Positions 12,264-22,620 of a DNA stretch of 64,000 bases are shown here, in pieces. The translations under genes and the position numbers were made by a program. Source of the stretch: Welwitschia mirabilis (Eukaryota; Gnetophyta; Gnetopsida; Welwitschiales); NCBI GenBank assembly GCA_051453625.1, contig JBOZIK010000001.1, positions 123,464,282 to 123,528,281 on the forward strand. Direction: 5' to 3'. Position 1 is the stretch's first letter. The number at the start of each line of letters is the position of its first letter. A model generated the notes under the pieces. It saw only the letters and a list, made by a program, of their open reading frames with translations, did not search any database and was not told the DNA's origin.

Positions 12264-12697
12264 ATGAGTAAGGAACTTCCAAAATATTCTATTATTTTCA
12301 ATGGATCACAAGATTTCTCATACTAATCTCATTTGATAGAATCTTTATAAAAATTAATGAATATTGGAATGTTGTAGAAAATGGATTTTTCTCTCCTACA
12401 AATTTGGATGTGTTGAACAGAGAATAATATCAAAAATATAACTTAAATCAAAAAAAAGATTTACTAGCTAAAATAACAATATGCATGTTAGTATCAGAAA
12501 GATTGGTGTAAGAATAATTGTTAAAGGCACATCAAAAGAGTGTTGAGACTAGCTTCAATCAAAATTCAAAGGCATAATTCAAATTAGAGAGATCAAACAA
12601 ATGAGATAGCAAAAGTAATTTAATGATCTTTATATTTAAAGAGGTAAATTACTTAATCATTTTCTTGATAGAATGTATACAACTTTATGAAATTTGG
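12264..12697 (+). pseudogene. Copia-B gag fragment, cut by a gap
   Basis: Starts ATGAGTAAGG and is colinear with the gag copy at 13655 (same IIFNGSQDF-type opening, same NVVENGFFSPTNLDVLNR-like stretch). It is broken by stops. It ends at the 100-N gap, and its last 52 bases are identical to 14042-14093 of the second copy. Confidence 0.8.
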
Positions 12698-12797
12698 NNN
12701 NNNNNNNNNNNNNNNNNNNNNNNNNNNNNNNNNNNNNNNNNNNNNNNNNNNNNNNNNNNNNNNNNNNNNNNNNNNNNNNNNNNNNNNNNNNNNNNNN
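12698..12797. other. Assembly gap (100 N) between two LTR-gag copies
   Basis: A conventional 100-N spacer of unknown true size. The left contig ends in gag. The right contig starts in mid-LTR, at the position equivalent to about 11410. Confidence 0.98.
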
Positions 12798-13551
12798 TGA
12801 ACTATGAGTTTATTTAATGCTTAAATACATTAAGATTTGTTAAAGATTAGATTATTTTGATGAAATAAGAGTTTATATCATCAAATAAGAAAGATTCAAA
12901 ATCATAATTGTGAAACTCAGTCAAAGATTTATGATCTTTAAAGATTTCTTAAAGGATTTAATCATTTGAAGAGTTTATTGTAACATTTTATAAAAAGAAG
13001 AAAATAATTTCATATTTAATCAAAGATCATGAAAAAATGGTGTTTTTGAGGCTTTAAATTCACTTTTGAAATCTTAGATCTGTTCTACACATGTTAGTAG
13101 ATGAGTTAGCCTTCAAGTTTCATCATTGGGACTTTGTTCTAATATTTTTTGGACCTTGTTTCAAAACTACCTTGCGAAATAGATGTCTTGCAATTTGTAG
13201 ATGTATATAATCCATGAAATAAACATCTTCTAGCCTTAAGACATCTTCATAGAATTTTGATTTCTTAATTCATTAAAAGGATAAACATCTGCTAGACCAA
13301 AGACATCTTCACAAAACTGAAATTTGCTTACAAAGAATAAAACTTTTAGGATAGATGTCTAACACATCAAAGACATCTTCTATCAACTTACAGAACTTTT
13401 AAGAAAGATGTCTAACACATTAAAGATGTCTTCTGTCAATTATCTCAACTCAGGAAAGATGTCTAATAGGTCAAAAACATCTATGCTTCTCTAAGACATC
13501 TTCAATTCAAATAAACCAAAACAAACCATACTCACTGGGCTTCTATTGACA
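12798..13551 (+). repeat. Copia-B inner LTR, 5'-truncated by the gap
   Basis: Colinear with 11410-12163 and with 28735-29489. It ends CTATTGACA three bases before an intact PBS. The terminal 320 bases are the clearest AGACATCT/AGATGTCT array in the window. Divergence from the 3' LTR is obvious by eye, greater than between the two gypsy-C LTRs. Confidence 0.88.
13181..13501 (+). repeat. AGACATCT/AGATGTCT array, best-preserved copy
   Basis: I count nine perfect octamers: 13181, 13239, 13301, 13353, 13371, 13406, 13424, 13457 and 13494. AGATGTCT is the reverse complement of AGACATCT. Several pairs are inverted about 10 bases apart (13353/13371), so the transcript could form short hairpins. The repeat unit is roughly 50 bases, opening AGATGTCTAACACATCAA and continuing with AGACATCTTC. 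Confidence 0.85.
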
Positions 13552-13554
13552 AAG

Positions 13555-13566
13555 TGGTATCAGAGC
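13555..13566 (+). promoter_or_regulatory. Copia-B primer-binding site, intact
   Basis: Perfect TGGTATCAGAGC, complementary to the 3' end of plant initiator-Met tRNA, three bases after the LTR end. Confidence 0.93.
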
Positions 13567-13654
13567 ACAAAAGATTGATAGATCACTTTAAAATCAATAT
13601 CTGTGGATATTTCTTCATTGAAAGCAAGTTTGTTTTAATTCCTCTTTTAAAGTT

Positions 13655-14720
13655 ATGGCTAGGAAAATTCCAAAATGCTCTATTATTTTCAATGGATTAC
13701 AAGATTACTCATACTATTTCATTTTATAAAATCCCTATTACAGATCAATAAGTATTGGAATGTTGTAGAAAATGAATTTTTCTTTCCTCCAAATTTGGAT
13801 GTGTTGAACAGAAAACAAAAGAGGAAATATGACTTAAATCAAAAGTCAAATGCACTAGCTAAAATGATAATATGCACTTCAGTATCAGAAGTATTTGGTG
13901 CAAGAATAATTATCAAAGGTACATTGAAGGAGTGTTGGGACTAGCTTCGATCAGAATTCAAAGGCACAGTCCAACATAGATAGATCAAACAAATGAGGTA
14001 TAGAAAGGAACTTGATGATCTTTATATTTAAAGAGGCAAATTACTTAATCATTTTCTTGATAGAATGTATACAACTTTATGAAATTTGGATGGATATGAT
14101 TGTGGACTTAGCACTAGGAAAAAGATTGATAGGTTAATTCAAGTATTCTATAATGATCATAGACATATGCAATGCATGATCACTACTCTTCTGGTCAAGG
14201 ATCTTAGTGACTATACAATTAATGAGTTAGTTACTTAATTGAAGACCTTGAATAATTTGAAAATATGTGATAGCTCAAATAATAATGCTTTGTAATAAGA
14301 AATCAGCATGCTAGAGGAGGAAGAAATATAAGAGATAGAGGAATAATAAATTATCAAAGCCAAGGAGGGCAACAGACATAAAATTTTTAGACCTTTAGAG
14401 GTGAATATCAAAATTTTAGAGGACAAGAAAGAGGAAGAGGTCCAAATCCAAGAGGTGGAAGACAACACAATTTCATATGAAGAGGAAATTTCTCTTTTGA
14501 TAATTCTTCATCATATCAAGAAAGTTTAAATCAAAAGTAAAGTTATGTTTGATATACAAATTATAAAAAATTAGATCATACAGAAGACAAATGTTAGTGG
14601 AAGATTAGCTTTCCATCCTTAATCATTAAAGAAAATACATCTAAATCATAAGATGATGGTACCTAAGCTTCATCACAGGTGCTAAATGATAAAGGAAAAG
14701 GCATTAAAGTAGGGACTTTA
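13655..14720 (+). pseudogene. Copia-B gag (decayed)
   Basis: Start codon at 13655 (MARKIPKCSIIFNGLQDYSY, then a frameshift). Downstream frames give WNVVENEFFFPPNLDVLNRK, KSNALAKMIICTSVSEVFGA, ECWD-stop, then NHFLDRMYTTL-like residues and RKKIDRLIQVFYNDHRHM. This is the copia Gag order: the N-terminal 'FNG' motif, the Trp motif, then the long helical region. A Gly/Arg-rich segment (RGGRNIRDR-like, 14315-14470) and a decayed knuckle (CSWKISFPS-type, near 14590) precede the protease. Confidence 0.82.
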
Positions 14721-14739
14721 AATTTTTTAGCTATGATCA

Positions 14740-15105
14740 CTATAAAACCTCTTGATTCTTCTACATGGATTATGCATAGTAATTACTCGAGTTACATAAC
14801 ACCTCATAGAGATGTTTCAAAATTTTAGACCCATGAATTTAGGTTTCATTAAAGTGGGAAATGATGCATTCATTAAAGTTGAAGGTATTAGTGATGTCAA
14901 ACTTATTTTAAATGAGGGTAGGTACATTAATGTACATCATGTTTTTTTAATTCTAAATTTTTCCAATTCTCTTCTTTTGATTAGACAAATGGTGGTAAAA
15001 GGAATTAAAGTTTTATTTAATAAGGCTGGTTGCATAATTAAAGATAATCAAATCATTACATATAATCTCAAAAGATTGCCAAATTATATTTATGCATTAA
15101 TTACC
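14740..15105 (+). pseudogene. Copia-B protease and start of pre-integrase linker (decayed)
   Basis: The segment STWIMHSNYSSYITPHRDVS (14760-14816) is the copia protease active-site region, with D-S-G replaced by H-S-N. An open stretch from 14812 to 15111 continues it: GFIKVGNDAFIKVEGISDVK, then NEGRYINVHHVFLILNFSNS, LLLIRQMVVKGIKVLFN and KDNQIITYNL. The copia reading ends at YALIT, exactly where the gypsy-C LTR begins (15106), and resumes at 24813. Confidence 0.87.
15101..15105 (+). repeat. Gypsy-C target-site duplication, left
   Basis: TTACC, matching TTGCC at 24808-24812 with one mismatch (a transition). Confidence 0.8.
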
Positions 15106-16175
15106 TATTGAAAATCCAAATTAACCTATTTAATACACTTGTAAAGTATATTTTTAGGTTCTATTAACAGGGTTTCAAGGGATTTATGAAATTTATACAT
15201 ATCTTCCATGCAGGTCGTGAAATGCAACAATTTCGAATACAAGAAGCTAACTTTTCATGATGATAGACTAAAGCACAATGAGCAAGATAGAGTTATCATT
15301 CTATCTATCATGGGGACGACCATCATGGGTATGACAGTAATGGGGATGATGCACAAGATCGTAGTCAACATTATCAACATGTGCCAAGTAAAGTGGTCAT
15401 CCTCTATGTCATAGCCATGACCTAATGGACAATAGTTAAAACAATTTGTAAACTTAATTAAATTGTTATGAAAGGGTGGATCTAACTCACATCTCTTCAT
15501 TTCATAACCCTTGATAACCTTTAACTGTCCATTTAAAACTATAGATAGAACCTTTTAGAACTTATTAAAAATCATCTTTTGTCATTTGAATTCTTATCAT
15601 GATTGGAGATTGTTAAAGGCAAAGAGATCCATCTGACTTATGAGAAGAGCTACCTTGATGTTAGATAGTGAATCTTTCATTGAGGATTTGTTATTTTAAG
15701 TGGATGTAATTAAAATTTCTTAATAAAAATATTGATTAAATTGAAACTCTATTTAAATGCTTTATTCTTCTTTCTTATAGCTTATCTTAATTTCAATTTA
15801 AGTGACATGAATTTGTAATTGAAATAGAATATAAGAACCAATCTAGTAATAGTAGATGAAAATTTAGTTAATTCATTGCATTAGAATTGTATTTGTTCTA
15901 CATTACATTACATTATGTTACATTACATCTTTATCTTTGCATTGTTTACTTTTAATTCCTATAAAGCAAAATCCAAAAATATTTATTCTTCTCTTTTTGA
16001 AATTAATTTTCGAAATTCTCTTTTAGAAGTCTTCTTTTTAAGTGTACGACCTTTGGGTTGATTCCACTATGCAAATATGTATTGTGTGCAATTAGATTAT
16101 TATCTTTTTAAGTGTTGAAAATCAAATTTGATCTTTAGATTATTGGAATTAGAACCAAAAATATGCATTACAACA
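15106..16175 (+). repeat. Gypsy-C 5' LTR
   Basis: 1070 bases. Starts TATTGAAAATCCAAATTAACC, matching TGTTGCAAAGCCAAATTAACC at the 3' LTR (TG mutated to TA). Ends GCATTACAACA. The original terminal inverted repeat is TGTTG...CAACA. It contains a G-rich block (15308-15352) with ATGGGGACGACC-like boxes. Confidence 0.93.
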
Positions 16176-16178
16176 TTT

Positions 16179-16196
16179 TAACACTATTGCTGGGAA
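16179..16196 (+). promoter_or_regulatory. Gypsy-C primer-binding site, deaminated
   Basis: Reads TAACACTATTGCTGGGAA. Aligned without gaps to TGGCGCCGTTGCCGGGGA, the PBS typical of Tat/Athila elements, it differs at seven of 18 positions, and all seven are G-to-A or C-to-T. It lies three bases after the LTR. Confidence 0.82.
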
Positions 16197-16729
16197 GACG
16201 TTAAGAGAAAAGAAAGATTGTCATTACTCTCAAGTAAGTATTTTGAATTCATTTCAAATTGTTTATTTAACTAGTGCTGTATTTTATCCTCTTGGTTTGA
16301 TTTGTAATTTCTTAATTACCTATTGGTCTACAAGTAATTACTTAATTATCTATTTAAAATGTACTTTAATCTTGTTTTCTTGTGAACTATAATTTTTATT
16401 TCTTATAATTTTCCTTTATTTACTTTTAAGTGCAATTTTAGTTTAAAGGATTTATATTTTAATTCAGCAAATTATTAGGTCTATTCTTTGCACTTCATAT
16501 GATCTTAGGTATTACCATATTAATTATTATTTTTTAATAAACTTGGCCTACACTTTGCACTTTATTCAATTTGAGTGACTGCCACATTTATTTTGGTATA
16601 TCCTGCTCCTTGCACATTTGAGTGGTCTTGGATATTAATGTCACTACAATGTAAAGAAGTTTATTTAATATAATTTGACCTTATAGGGTAATAGTAAATA
16701 GTAATAAAGAAAAATACCCTTATGAAAGA

Positions 16730-18060
16730 TGGCTCCTTGATGAAGTAATCAAAGAAGGTTTGGTGGGATTTAATTCAAGAACTCAAGGTGAGGAAGAAAA
16801 GTTTAATTCTTTAATTGAGCAACACCATTATCCTGCATTTACTATTTCTTGTTTGCATACTTTAAAATCTTTAAAAATTTCTAAAAATAAACCATGTTCT
16901 ATGAAAAATCCTATGTATTCTCCTTTGTCTAATCATCCTAATTCTATTACTTATATGGCATCAAATAAATCTTTACTTAAAAATTTGGAAACATCTAGTT
17001 TAAATATCACTTTAAAAGATATGTTAGCTAATAAAAAGAGGGAACTTCAAAACCAATTTGACTTACCCACTAGAGAGGATATAGAGCTAAAAAACTTAAA
17101 TACCTATCCTAGCTTTTCTGGAGAACCTAATGAAGACTCATTCCAACACATAATTGAGACTGAGCAACTCATCCTAATCCTAAGAAATAGTAAAAATAAA
17201 ATTTTAGATAGAACCCACATGATTATTTTCCCATTTACCTTGAAAGGAAAAGCAAAACATTGGCTTAAAACCATTTCACACAAAAGTCTTAAGTCATAAA
17301 ACCAAGTACAAGAAGTCTTTATCAAAGGATTCATGAATGAAACAATCATAAGGATAAGAAAAAAGGAGGTAACTAATTTTCAACAATACCCTCATAAAGG
17401 TTACTCCTTAACATATGAAAGATTTTTGATAGCTATGTCATTCAATCTAGTGAATGAGTTTGCAAAAGAAGAACTTATTGATCATTTCTATAGTGATTAA
17501 AGAGTCAAACCAAAACAATGGTAAATTCTAGAAATTTACTTAATTTAACCTTAGATGATGCTTTAAAATTATTAGAATACCTTGTAAAAAGAAATTAAAA
17601 CTAATCAGAAACTATATGTAAAACTAGAACTATAGATGATTAGAGATTTAAAAATAGTAAAACATGAAGAAGAACACTCAAAGGTTAACATCCTACTTAG
17701 TGATCTTACTAGCATCTTAAAGAGTTATACAAAAGTATTAACTAATACAAAATTACTAAATAAACTTAGCCATTATGAAATATATGATGAAAACTCTCAC
17801 CCTACTAAGGAATGCCCAAATTTACCAACTTGTAGGGAGGCCATGTTCAATGAATTTTATGTATTCAATCAAAAGTTCAATAATCTTTAAAAACAACTAA
17901 GAATATCCACCATAAAATAGTATACCTTCAATACTTTCAAACCCTTATTTGATAATAAATTTAGAAACCATAACTCTCAACCCAATTTTGCCAACTACAA
18001 CCGAATTGATCCTTGTTAAGAATTGATGGAAGAACTCAAAAAGATGTAAAATAAAACTAA
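16730..18060 (+). pseudogene. Gypsy-C gag (decayed)
   Basis: Open from 16760 to 17299, including TREDIELKNLNTYPSFSGEP, EDSFQHIIETEQL and IIFPFTLKGKAKHWLKTI, the retrotransposon Gag core. After a TAA the frame continues (VFIKGFMNET, KKEVTNFQQYP, YSLTYERFLIAMS). A zinc-knuckle remnant at 17774-17815 keeps exact CX2CX4HX4C spacing but reads Y-EI-Y-DENS-H-PTKE-C, so the first two Cys codons have become Tyr (TGT to TAT). Gag would package element RNA; this copy cannot. Confidence 0.88.
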
Positions 18061-18379
18061 TGAAATCCATAAAACTAGAATAAAAATTTAGAACATTTGA
18101 TTGGTCTTATTCAATAAAACATGCTAGGGAATTAAAGGCCTCAAGAATTACTTACCACCCAAACTATTCCAAACCTAGGTAATGTAAAGAAAGATTAAAA
18201 AGTAGTTACTAGAAGTGGACATGATACTACTCCTTACAAAGAACCCTCAACTTCTTTCCATAAAGATAAATGACATTACTATCAACTTGCTATTTTGGAA
18301 GATCCTTCAAAACAACTCCAAGTACAACAAAATTTGAAAGGACTTAGTAAGAAGAAAATAAAAAAGAATAATCCCAAAT

Positions 18380-19085
18380 AAAGTGTTCATTGCACAATCC
18401 CTTTTCAAATTGGTTTCTCAAAAATGTTCTAAACTTAAAGATCTAGGGGCAGCTGCTGTTTATCTTGTTTTGGAAGAAAATAAGAAAATGAAAAAAGCCT
18501 TAATAGACATAAAAACAAGTGTAAATATTATACCTTCATACATTTGTAAAAAGTTTGAATTAGAAGAAAGGATTGAACCTACTAGGATAGTGTGGGATTG
18601 GCTAATGCAACAATTAAGAAATTAATATGAATAATCAAATACTTAATGATTTAAATTAAGTAAGATTTCTACCCTATAGATGTCATTAATAAGGTTAAAC
18701 ATAATAAAGTATATCCTCTACTTTTAAGAATAGCTTTTTTGTGCAACAATCCATTGTGTCATTGATACTCACATGTAGATGATGGAATGTCATGTAGGCA
18801 ATAAAAAGTTTAGTAATAGAGTATTCGATGTTGCTAAAAAGGAAATGAGAGATGAATTAGACATAGAAGAAAAAATTAAGTCATATATGTTAATTAAACA
18901 TCATCCTTTAGAATAAAGGCTCCTTTCATTACATTACTCAACCTTGTTTGATGATGAAGAGGAATCTTCTATTATTTTTAAATATTTATAAACTCCTTGC
19001 AACCTTAACCAAGATATCTTAAGCCACTCTTCTAATAATGATTTCTATGAGGACTTTGAACCCATACTTATCCATGGTATATAAC
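18380..19085 (+). pseudogene. Gypsy-C protease (decayed)
   Basis: The segment KALIDIKTSVNIIPSYICKK (18499-18558) is the gypsy protease region; the active-site Asp remains but the following Gly is Lys. ERIEPTRIV follows, then broken frames with MECHVGNKKFSNRVFDVAKK near 18783-18842, the end of the domain and the spacer to RT. It matches the fragment in gypsy-H (59815-60090). Confidence 0.78.
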
Positions 19086-19399
19086 ATGTAAGATCCATTT
19101 AAAATATTTTACATTAAGATGGATGTTCCACAACTATAAAGGATGAAAATGATCTTTAACTTAAAGACTTATCCAATGGTTTAAAATATATTTTCTCAAA
19201 AGATAATACTAATAAGCCACTGATCATTAGTTCTCAACTTCATCTCAAGAAAAAGCCTTAATTTAACTTCTTTCTTTTAAAATGGAAGCTAGCTTTTGCT
19301 TGGACTCATAAAGATGTTAGTGCTATTCCTTCTTATATTGTTTAACACAAAATTTATCTAGATGATAATGATAAATCCATTACAAAACATCAAAGAAGA

Positions 19400-20640
19400 C
19401 TTAATCCTATCATTAAGCAAGTAGTCAAGGATGAAATCATTAAAATTATGAATGCAGGTATCATCTATGCCATTTTAGATAGTGAATGGGTTAGCCCTCT
19501 TACTGTAGTACCTAATAAGAAAGGAAAATTAGAAGTATGCATTGATTTTAGGAAACTCAATGATGTAACCAAGAAAGATCGTTATCCCTTGCCTTTTATT
19601 GATCAAGTTCTTGATAGGATCGAAGGTCATGCTTACTATTGCTTCCTTGATGGATATAGTGATTATAATCAAGTGTGTGTTTGCAATGAAGATCAATCTA
19701 AAACAACCTTCACCTCCCCTTTTGGTACTTTTTTCTTTAAAAGAATGCCCTTTGGCCTATATCATGCTTTAAGAATCTTTTAAAGAGTCATGATGGGTAT
19801 TTTCTTATTTACGATTGAGTATTCTATTGATGTCCTTATGAAGGACTTTTTTATTTTTGGTGACTCTTTTGAACAAACCTTAGAAAGATTAGAAAAAGTC
19901 CTTGATTATTATATAAAAAGCAGCCTTCATCTTAGTTGGGAAAGAAGCCATTTCCTTGTGAGGGATGGGATTTTACTTGATGACCACATTTCTTATAATG
20001 ATATTAGGATAGATCGTTCCAAGATAAACATCATCAAAAGCCTCTCTTCTCCAACTAATATCAAACAAGTAAGATCATTTCTTTGTCATGTTAGATTCTA
20101 TAGAAGATTCATTAAGGACTTTGCTAAGATTTACAAACCCCTTTATCCCCTCCTTGAAAAAGATGCCAACTTTGATTGGAATGAGAATTATCAAAACACC
20201 ATTGAAAATCTTAAGGACAAAGTCACTTCTGAACCCATTGTAGGAGGACCTAATTGGAGCATGGATTTTGATTTAATGTGTGATGCTAGCAACATTGTTA
20301 TAGGTGGAGTTTTAGGCCAAAAACATAAAAATAAATACAAAATCATTGCTTATATTAGTAAAAGCCATTTTAGAACTCATTAAACTATACCACCATTGAA
20401 AAAGAAATACTTGATATTATCTTTTATCTTAACAAACTAAGACATTACTTCTTGGATTTCATACCAGTCTCTATACTAATCATGTAACCATCCACTATCT
20501 TATGATAAAAAAAGATTCAAGTGCTAGACTTATTTAATGGATACTTCTCATAAAAGAATTTAACTTAACCATCATAGATAAAGAAGGTAAACATGATCAT
20601 GTTGCTAATCATCTTTTAAGAATCCCTTAAGAAAGGAACC
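19400..20640 (+). pseudogene. Gypsy-C reverse transcriptase and RNase H (decayed)
   Basis: Two long open pieces. 19448-19783: MNAGIIYAILDSEWVSPLTV, VCIDFRKLNDVTKKDRYPLP, YYCFLDGYSDYNQV, TTFTSPFGTFFFKRMPFGL. 19790-20383: the catalytic motif reads LMKDF (19835-19849), so the first Asp is Lys; then IKQVRSFLCHVRFYRRFIKD, then RNase H from FDLMCDASNIVIGGVLGQ to KIIAYISK. The RNase H tail (RHYFLDF, then DHVANHLLRIP-like residues) runs to about 20640 with frameshifts. A TAA and a frame change at 19780-19790 separate the pieces. Confidence 0.92.
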
Positions 20641-20699
20641 CTTTGCATTTCTCTTCTAATATTTCTATCAAAGATTTCTTTCTTAATGAATAATTGTTT

Positions 20700-22060
20700 T
20701 ACATCCATGATCTATATGCTATATCCTCTCAACATCCCACTCCTTGGTATGCTGATATTATCAACTATCTTATTAATTTTGAAACCACTCAACGTTGAAC
20801 TTTTAATCAAAGAAAATCCTTTTTCTATTTAGAACAAGGAATTATAAATGGAATGAGCCACATCTCTACTAAAAATGTAAAGATCAAATCATGCATAAGT
20901 TTGTGCTAGAGTGGGAACAACTTGACATTGTTTTCCTTATGGTTTAATGTATGGAGGTTACTTTAGTGGCCAAAAGATAGTTATAAAAATTCCTTCATGC
21001 TAGCTTCTATTGACCTACCCTTTTCAAAGACTCTTTTGATCATGCATGAAGATGTAATGCATGTCAGTGTTTTAAAATCCTAATAGAATCTCATGATATG
21101 CCCTTATAACCTATTCTTAAATGTAAACCTTTTGATTATTGGGATATAGACTTTATAGGCCCTCTTAAACCATCTTCTTGAAACAAGAATTATATATTAA
21201 TAGTCATAAACTATGTCACAAAATGAGTTGAAGTAATTCCTACTCAAACCAATGATACCAAAACTATGTGCTTTTTTCTAAAATCCAATATATTCCATAT
21301 GTTTAACTTTCTTAGAATTTTAATTAGTAACCAAGGTACCCACTTCATAAACAAGGTTCTTAGGAAACTTCTTCTTTTTATAGGAATTGAACATAGAATT
21401 GCAAATGCCTATCACCCTCAAATAAATGGTTAAGCCAAGAATGCTAATAAAGAGATTAAGAAAATACTCTAGAAACTCATTTCCAAAAGTAATAAATCTT
21501 GATGTCTTAGACTTAATGATGTGCTATGAGCTTACCATACTCCTAGGTGTAGTTCACTTGGATTTTTACCTTATGAACTTATATATGGAAAAACTTGTGT
21601 TTTACCGATTGATGTTTGCTATAACTCTTATTATACTATCCATAAACTTAATGTGTTAAATCATGAAGAGAATGTTAACCATCATTTAGCAAAAATTCAA
21701 CACCTTAATGAGAAAAGATTAAGTGCTCTCCATAGATAATTCATTTATAAAGCTAAGGCCAAATTTCATCATGATAAAAAGCTTCTCCAGAAATCCTTTA
21801 AACTAGGTCAATTTGTGCTTTTGTATAATACTTGAGTACATCTCATACATACAAGCTGACCTCTGAATGTCTTACTACTTATCATGTGGAAAATGTACAT
21901 TCCAATAACTCTATTGAGATTTCTAATCTTCAAACTTAAGAAATCCAAAAAGTAAATGGATACAGGTTAAAACTATTAACATCTCCAAATGATTATTCTT
22001 ATACCTTGAACATGATAGAAGTAATTAACTTGGAAGATTCTCTTTGAAAAGGAAGATCTC
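20700..22060 (+). pseudogene. Gypsy-C integrase (decayed)
   Basis: WYADIINYLINFETTQR opens the segment. The catalytic core follows: DYWDIDFIGPLKPSS (first Asp kept), LISNQGTHF (second Asp to Asn) and NG-stop-AKNANKEIKK (Glu to Lys). RLNDVL and PLGVVHLDFYLMNLYMEK continue the core. The C-terminus keeps KVNGYRLKLL and MIEVINLEDSL near 21950-22045, characteristic of the Tat/Athila group. The enzyme would join element DNA to the chromosome; two of three catalytic residues are gone. Confidence 0.9.
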
Positions 22061-22159
22061 CCTTTGGCCACCTACTAAAGCCTTTCTTGGCTTTACTCCT
22101 TAGTTTAAGTTATGACATTACTTGATCATCTCTAACTTAATTTATGTTTGACTTCCATA

Positions 22160-22373
22160 GGTGTTACCATGATTAAGTAATTATTTACTTTGGATTTTCA
22201 TGTAATAAAGATTGGANNNNNNNNNNNNNNNNNNNNNNNNNNNNNNNNNNNNNNNNNNNNNNNNNNNNNNNNNNNNNNNNNNNNNNNNNNNNNNNNNNNN
22301 NNNNNNNNNNNNNNNNGGTGTTACCATGATTAAGTAATTATTTACTTTGGATTTTCATGTAATAAAGATAGGA
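22160..22373. other. Gap with overlapping contig ends
   Basis: The 57 bases before the 100-N gap (22160-22216) recur after it (22317-22373) with one mismatch. The contigs very probably overlap, so the gap and one copy are artefacts. Confidence 0.9.
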
Positions 22374-22535
22374 TTTACCAATATTAAGATATTCCAATAA
22401 ATACAATCAATAACCTTGATTATTTTATGGAAATTATCAATTATATTAATCCAATGCTTATTTTTAGTCATAGACTTTATTACCTCATCCTTCCAATGAT
22501 TAATCAATGCATTTAAAAATGGGAGTCTAAGTCAA

Positions 22536-22620
22536 TAAAAAAGAACAAAAAAATGAAAAGCAAGAGGGAAATTCAAAAAGTTTAAAAAAGAAGAAAAAAG
22601 AAAAAGAAAAAAGAAAAATG
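22536..22620 (+). repeat. Purine-rich low-complexity tract
   Basis: Runs of AAAAAAG, GAAAAAAG and similar over about 85 bases inside the gypsy-C 3' region. It is too far from the LTR to be the primary PPT. Confidence 0.8.

Noticed and set aside
13181-13501. Octamer array as a CRISPR array
   Set aside because: The repeats are short, degenerate, in both orientations and without regular spacers, and this is a plant LTR.
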